From Thiomicrorhabdus arctica DSM 13458 (GTDB lineage Bacteria > Pseudomonadota > Gammaproteobacteria > Thiomicrospirales > Thiomicrospiraceae), in assembly GCF_000381085.1 (NCBI RefSeq), contig NZ_KB905900.1, positions 54,624 through 118,623 of the forward strand: DNA of 64,000 bases, written 5' to 3'. Every line of letters starts with the position of its first letter. Within the stretch, counting starts at the first letter, position 1. Shown here in pieces: positions 61,234-64,000 of this stretch. The notes beneath the pieces are model-generated. The model worked only from the letters and a program-made list of their open reading frames with translations, did no database searches and was not told the DNA's origin. Made by a program: the position numbers and the translations under genes.

Positions 61234-61362
61234 ATGCCTAAAATATTTGTAAGTTTGTTAGCAAGCCTAACGCTTATGATTCTTACAGGGTGCTTCGATC
61301 ATTCACACGATGATGGTTCGCACTCTCATGATGCTCCACAACACCACGACACACTTAAATAA
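61234..61362 (+). CDS. Tiny histidine-rich lipoprotein
   Basis: 42 aa with an AGGAAAATTAAG leader: MPKIFVSLLASLTLMILTGC is a signal with lipobox LTGC (Cys20). The mature part is only 23 residues, with seven His and five Asp (FDHSHDDGSHSHDAPQHHD). It sits 13 bp after the HupE-like gene and 15 bp before the next, so it is part of the same operon. It is a probable membrane-tethered metal chelator and is easily missed by gene callers. Confidence 0.7.
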   Translation: MPKIFVSLLASLTLMILTGCFDHSHDDGSHSHDAPQHHDTLK

Positions 61363-61377
61363 TACAAAGGAATTTTT

Positions 61378-61737
61378 ATGAAAAATTTAATCACAGCACT
61401 GTTTTTATCACTGTTTATGGTCACCCCTGCAATGGCAAGCGGCGGACATGCACATGGCCCCGATGGAGGACACAGCCAGTCACATGCTCCAATTACGAGC
61501 GCTGAAGCGATCAACAGGGCTTCAAAAAAAATAACTCAATTAGTCTCAGCAGGTGTCATTGATGCTTCTTGGTCAGGTGTAAAAGCCAGTAGCGTGGAAC
61601 AAAAAACGTTTGCTAATGCTGCGGAATGGGTGATCGCCTTTAAAAACGACAAAATAAAGGACTCAGCAAAACAGAACTTATATGTTTTCTTTAGTTTAGA
61701 GGGTCATTACATCGCGGCGAATTACTCAGGTAAGTAA
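61378..61737 (+). CDS. DUF6488-like exported histidine-rich protein
   Basis: 119 aa. Signal peptide MKNLITALFLSLFMVTPAMA, then GGHAHGPDGGHSQSHAPITSAEAINRASKKITQLVSAGVIDASWSGVKASSVEQKTF...EWVIAFKND, a short His-rich linker and a PepSY-like small domain matching DUF6488. AAGGAA site before the ATG. It is last gene of the His-rich set. Confidence 0.75.
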   Translation: MKNLITALFLSLFMVTPAMASGGHAHGPDGGHSQSHAPITSAEAINRASKKITQLVSAGVIDASWSGVKASSVEQKTFANAAEWVIAFKNDKIKDSAKQNLYVFFSLEGHYIAANYSGK

Positions 61738-62107
61738 ATCCACGGTTCATTAGAACCCTTTTAGAAATCGAAATCTTTGCGTAGCGTGCAGAGGTTTCTT
61801 TTCAAATTGTTTGGTAAACATTTCATTTATGCATAACTTTAGAGACAAATAAACAGCACTTTCTCTTGTTATTCCAGCATTTAAACTTAAATTTTAGACG
61901 TGTAACTCTCCCTCCACCATCGTATTTTTTATTTTTCAACATTTTCTCTCACCACAAGATATTCAACAAGTCACCTTGACTGTTTCGAAAACTAAAAGAA
62001 ACCATTGCATTCAAGTAAATAGTTGGTTTACAATCAAGTTGTACATTTTGCCCAAAAAGTAAATCGGCATAATGAGATTTGCCTATATATCCGTTAGGAA
62101 CAACCAA
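61738..62107. other. Intergenic region before the copper genes
   Basis: A 370-bp gap with a good promoter candidate at 62005-62034. No CueR-type box was recognised. The in-frame extension of the next gene back to 62072 lacks a ribosome site. Confidence 0.5.
62005..62034 (+). promoter_or_regulatory. Candidate promoter of the copper locus
   Basis: TTGCAT (62005-62010) and TACAAT (62029-62034) separated by 18 bp, about 73 bp before the start codon. Confidence 0.42.
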
Positions 62108-62503
62108 ATGTTAAAACGCTTGTTTTTAGTCATGTTCATTCTTCAAAGCTTCGCGACAGGTGCGTGGGCGGGGATGGATATGTCTCAATTAAACCAAGCG
62201 GAAAAATCAAAAATGCAAATCATGCATCACGTCATGAACATGGATGAGATGCCAACAATACTTTCACCCGAGGCCACAAAGTCTGGCTCTCAAATGCATA
62301 GTATGATGGACTGTTCCCTTTGTGATCAAGAGACAGGCTGTCAAGATTTTATGTGTGGCTCTATTCATGCCGCCACACCATTTTATGCACAAGTAGAAAT
62401 GATTCAGCCGACCATTCTAATGGTCAATAGCCTGACACCAACCTTATCTATTTCAGTTGAATACTCTAATAGCCAGCCAGAAACCCCACCACCCTCCATT
62501 TAA
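62108..62503 (+). CDS. Exported Met/Cys-rich protein upstream of copA
   Basis: 131 aa from the ATG at 62108, chosen because an AGGAA site lies about 10 bases upstream and a signal peptide follows directly (MLKRLFLVMFILQSFATGAWA). The mature part has Met-rich MDMSQLNQAEKSKMQIMHHVMNMDEM and a Cys/Met cluster MMDCSLCDQETGCQDFMCGS, both typical of Cu(I) ligands. The family is unrecognised. It lies 128 bp before the copper oxidase gene, so a periplasmic copper-binding role is inferred. Confidence 0.7.
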   Translation: MLKRLFLVMFILQSFATGAWAGMDMSQLNQAEKSKMQIMHHVMNMDEMPTILSPEATKSGSQMHSMMDCSLCDQETGCQDFMCGSIHAATPFYAQVEMIQPTILMVNSLTPTLSISVEYSNSQPETPPPSI

Positions 62504-62631
62504 TTCTGGCGAAATACGTTCAGATTAATCCTGACAATGACTCTATCTTTTAGATGAATGCTCTGTCATTTAATTTACTGCTTTCGCCTTATAACCTAAT
62601 CCATTACTGATTATTTTTTAAGGAGCTAGAG

Positions 62632-64000
62632 ATGACCTCTTCTACTACACAAACACACCCAACGATGAACCGTCGTCAATTTGTACGCGGCTTAGCATTA
62701 ACTTCTGTTGCGGCCGCTGTCGCTGCTAATATTCCGTCAGCCTATGCTAATGGTGAGTTTATTTCCCAAGATGCCATGCCATTCAACCCAAAGCAGCCTA
62801 TGTTAGCGGGAACCGAGTTTGACTTGGTTATTTCTGAAACGACGGTGAATATTACCGGCACTCCAACTGTCGCAACATTAGTCAATGGCTCTTTGCCTGC
62901 ACCAACACTCGTTTGGCAAGAAGGTGATACCATTACCTTAAGAGTCAAAAACGAATTAAATGTGGATAGCTCTATTCACTGGCACGGTCTCATCGTACCG
63001 GCCAACATGGATGGTGTACCGGGCTTAAGTTATGACGGCATTAAACCCGGTGAAACGTATGTCTATCAATTCACTATCAAACAAAATGGTACCTATTGGT
63101 ATCACAGTCATTCAGGCTATCAAGAGCAAACCGGTGTCTACGGTGCGATTGTTATTCTGCCTAAAGTTCAAGAACCTGTTGAATCCGACCACGACTATGT
63201 CATTCAACTCTCCGACTGGTCTGATACCCCTCCTGAAATGCTTTATGCCAACCTTAAAAAAATGGGCAGTTACTATAATTACAACCAAAGAACCGTCGGT
63301 GATTTTTGGAGTGAATTAAAACAAAAAGGATTTTCTCAAGCTTGGAAAGATCGTTCCATGTGGAACGGTATGAGAATGTCCGACCGTGACTTGTCTGATA
63401 TCGGTGGCTCTACCTATACTTATCTAATGAACGGTCTGTCGCCGAATGCACACTGGCGCACCGTGGTGGACTCTGGGAAAAAAGTTAGATTACGTTTTAT
63501 TAACAGCTCTGCTATGACATTCTTTGATGTACGGATTCCTGGCTTAAAAATGACCGTTGTGGCCGCTGATGGAGGGTTAGTACAACCCGTCGAAGTCGAT
63601 GAATTCCGCATTGGTGTCGCCGAAACTTATGATGTCATCGTTGAACCTGATACCGATAAACAAGCCTATGCAATTTTTGCTCAAGCCATTGATCGGTCTG
63701 GTTATGCCATAGGCTCCATCACCTCGGATGCTTCAAAATTAGCGGCCACGCCAGCAATGGATCCTTTACCTATTTTAACCATGACGGACATGGGAATGGA
63801 AATGAACGGCATGCAAATGGATGGCATGGATCACAGTGGTCATGACATGTCTGGTGGTATGCAGATGGATGGCACAGATCAAAGTAGCCATGCTATGTCC
63901 AATGGTATGCAAATGGATGGCATGACCCACAGTGGACACGATCAACCTGCTGACATGAAAATGGATGGCATGAATCACAGCGGACACGATCAATCTGCTG
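62632..64000 (+). CDS. copA: Copper-resistance multicopper oxidase CopA (3' end outside window)
   Basis: 456 codons are visible, beginning MTSSTTQTHPTMNRRQFVRGLALTSVAAAVAA, a TAT signal for export of the folded enzyme. Copper ligands: SIHWHGLIVP and YWYHSHSGYQEQTGVYG. The domain-2 part is ESDHDYVIQLSDWSDTPPEMLYANLKKMGSYYNYNQRT. From about 63781 to the edge runs a Met/His repeat with units like MQMDGMDHSGHD, as in PcoA/CopA. An AGGAGC site lies just upstream. It oxidises Cu(I) in the periplasm. A CopB gene would be expected next. Confidence 0.95.
   Translation, partial: MTSSTTQTHPTMNRRQFVRGLALTSVAAAVAANIPSAYANGEFISQDAMPFNPKQPMLAGTEFDLVISETTVNITGTPTVATLVNGSLPAPTLVWQEGDTITLRVKNELNVDSSIHWHGLIVPANMDGVPGLSYDGIKPGETYVYQFTIKQNGTYWYHSHSGYQEQTGVYGAIVILPKVQEPVESDHDYVIQLSDWSDTPPEMLYANLKKMGSYYNYNQRTVGDFWSELKQKGFSQAWKDRSMWNGMRMSDRDLSDIGGSTYTYLMNGLSPNAHWRTVVDSGKKVRLRFINSSAMTFFDVRIPGLKMTVVAADGGLVQPVEVDEFRIGVAETYDVIVEPDTDKQAYAIFAQAIDRSGYAIGSITSDASKLAATPAMDPLPILTMTDMGMEMNGMQMDGMDHSGHDMSGGMQMDGTDQSSHAMSNGMQMDGMTHSGHDQPADMKMDGMNHSGHDQSA
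63781..64000 (+). repeat. Coding repeat of Met/His units in copA
   Basis: At least five imperfect DNA repeats of roughly 39-60 bp encode units containing M-x-M-D-G-(M/T) followed by H-S-G-H or a variant. They run to the window edge. Such repeats bind copper and are prone to length change. Confidence 0.85.

Noticed and set aside
62072..62107. Upstream ATG as start of the Met/Cys-rich gene
   Set aside because: It has no ribosome site and would place polar residues before the signal peptide; the ATG at 62108 fits both criteria.

Overview
The window looks like the chromosome of a sulfur-oxidising gammaproteobacterium of the Thiomicrospira / Hydrogenovibrio / Thiomicrorhabdus group. This is inferred from an isolated soxYZ pair, a nitrate-assimilation cluster, AT-rich gammaproteobacterial housekeeping genes and gene pairings such as trxA-rho, mutY-yggX and the ybgA-like gene beside phr. 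No rRNA or tRNA gene, CRISPR array, prophage or transposase was seen.

Layout. 1-112 is the 5' end of uvrD. 0.6-20.5 kb is mostly housekeeping: trxA, rho, rpmE (type B L31), a degenerate exported nuclease-fold protein, hemE, mutY-yggX, trmB, an AsmA-family protein, a GGDEF/degenerate-EAL protein, hemW, an MBL/beta-CASP protein, rdgB, yicC, PBP1A, a fructosamine-kinase-like gene and adk. 20.7-28.8 kb holds a heavy-metal RND efflux system (DUF3240, CusA, CusB and CusC-like) with a two-component system. Upstream on the same strand are mobA, a TrpD2-like gene and cysG, which supply Moco and siroheme. 32.5-33.4 kb is soxYZ. 33.4-39.2 kb is a patchwork of small genes: DUF3147, two GNATs, a CDF exporter, an HNH protein and two unknown membrane proteins. 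39.4-50.1 kb is nitrate assimilation: nasA, nirD, nirB, a NirB-like FAD protein and a divergent narK, followed by a PP2C-kinase fusion. 50.2-56.1 kb carries an acetolactate-synthase-like enzyme, a RIO kinase, DUF523/DUF1722 and phr. 56.7-64 kb carries an HlyD/ABC-2 exporter, a run of small exported His-rich proteins around a HupE/UreJ-like permease, and the start of a copper oxidase (copA) that runs off the window.

The most striking signal is not a gene. It is a dispersed perfect palindrome, GACCAGGCCTGGTC. I count 15 exact copies of its 10-base core CCAGGCCTGG, 14 of which carry the 12-mer ACCAGGCCTGGT and 8 the full 14-mer, plus several one-mismatch variants. It occurs between genes, often inside longer hairpins that look like terminators, and inside genes, usually read as Gln-Ala-Trp or Arg-Pro-Gly. 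Copies are dense at 33-40 kb and absent from 56-64 kb. It behaves like a genome-wide recognition word (uptake-sequence-like, nucleoid-protein site or hybrid terminator); its role is unknown. A second unusual structure is a ~640-bp imperfect inverted repeat at 37.1-37.75 kb with one of these palindromes in its centre.
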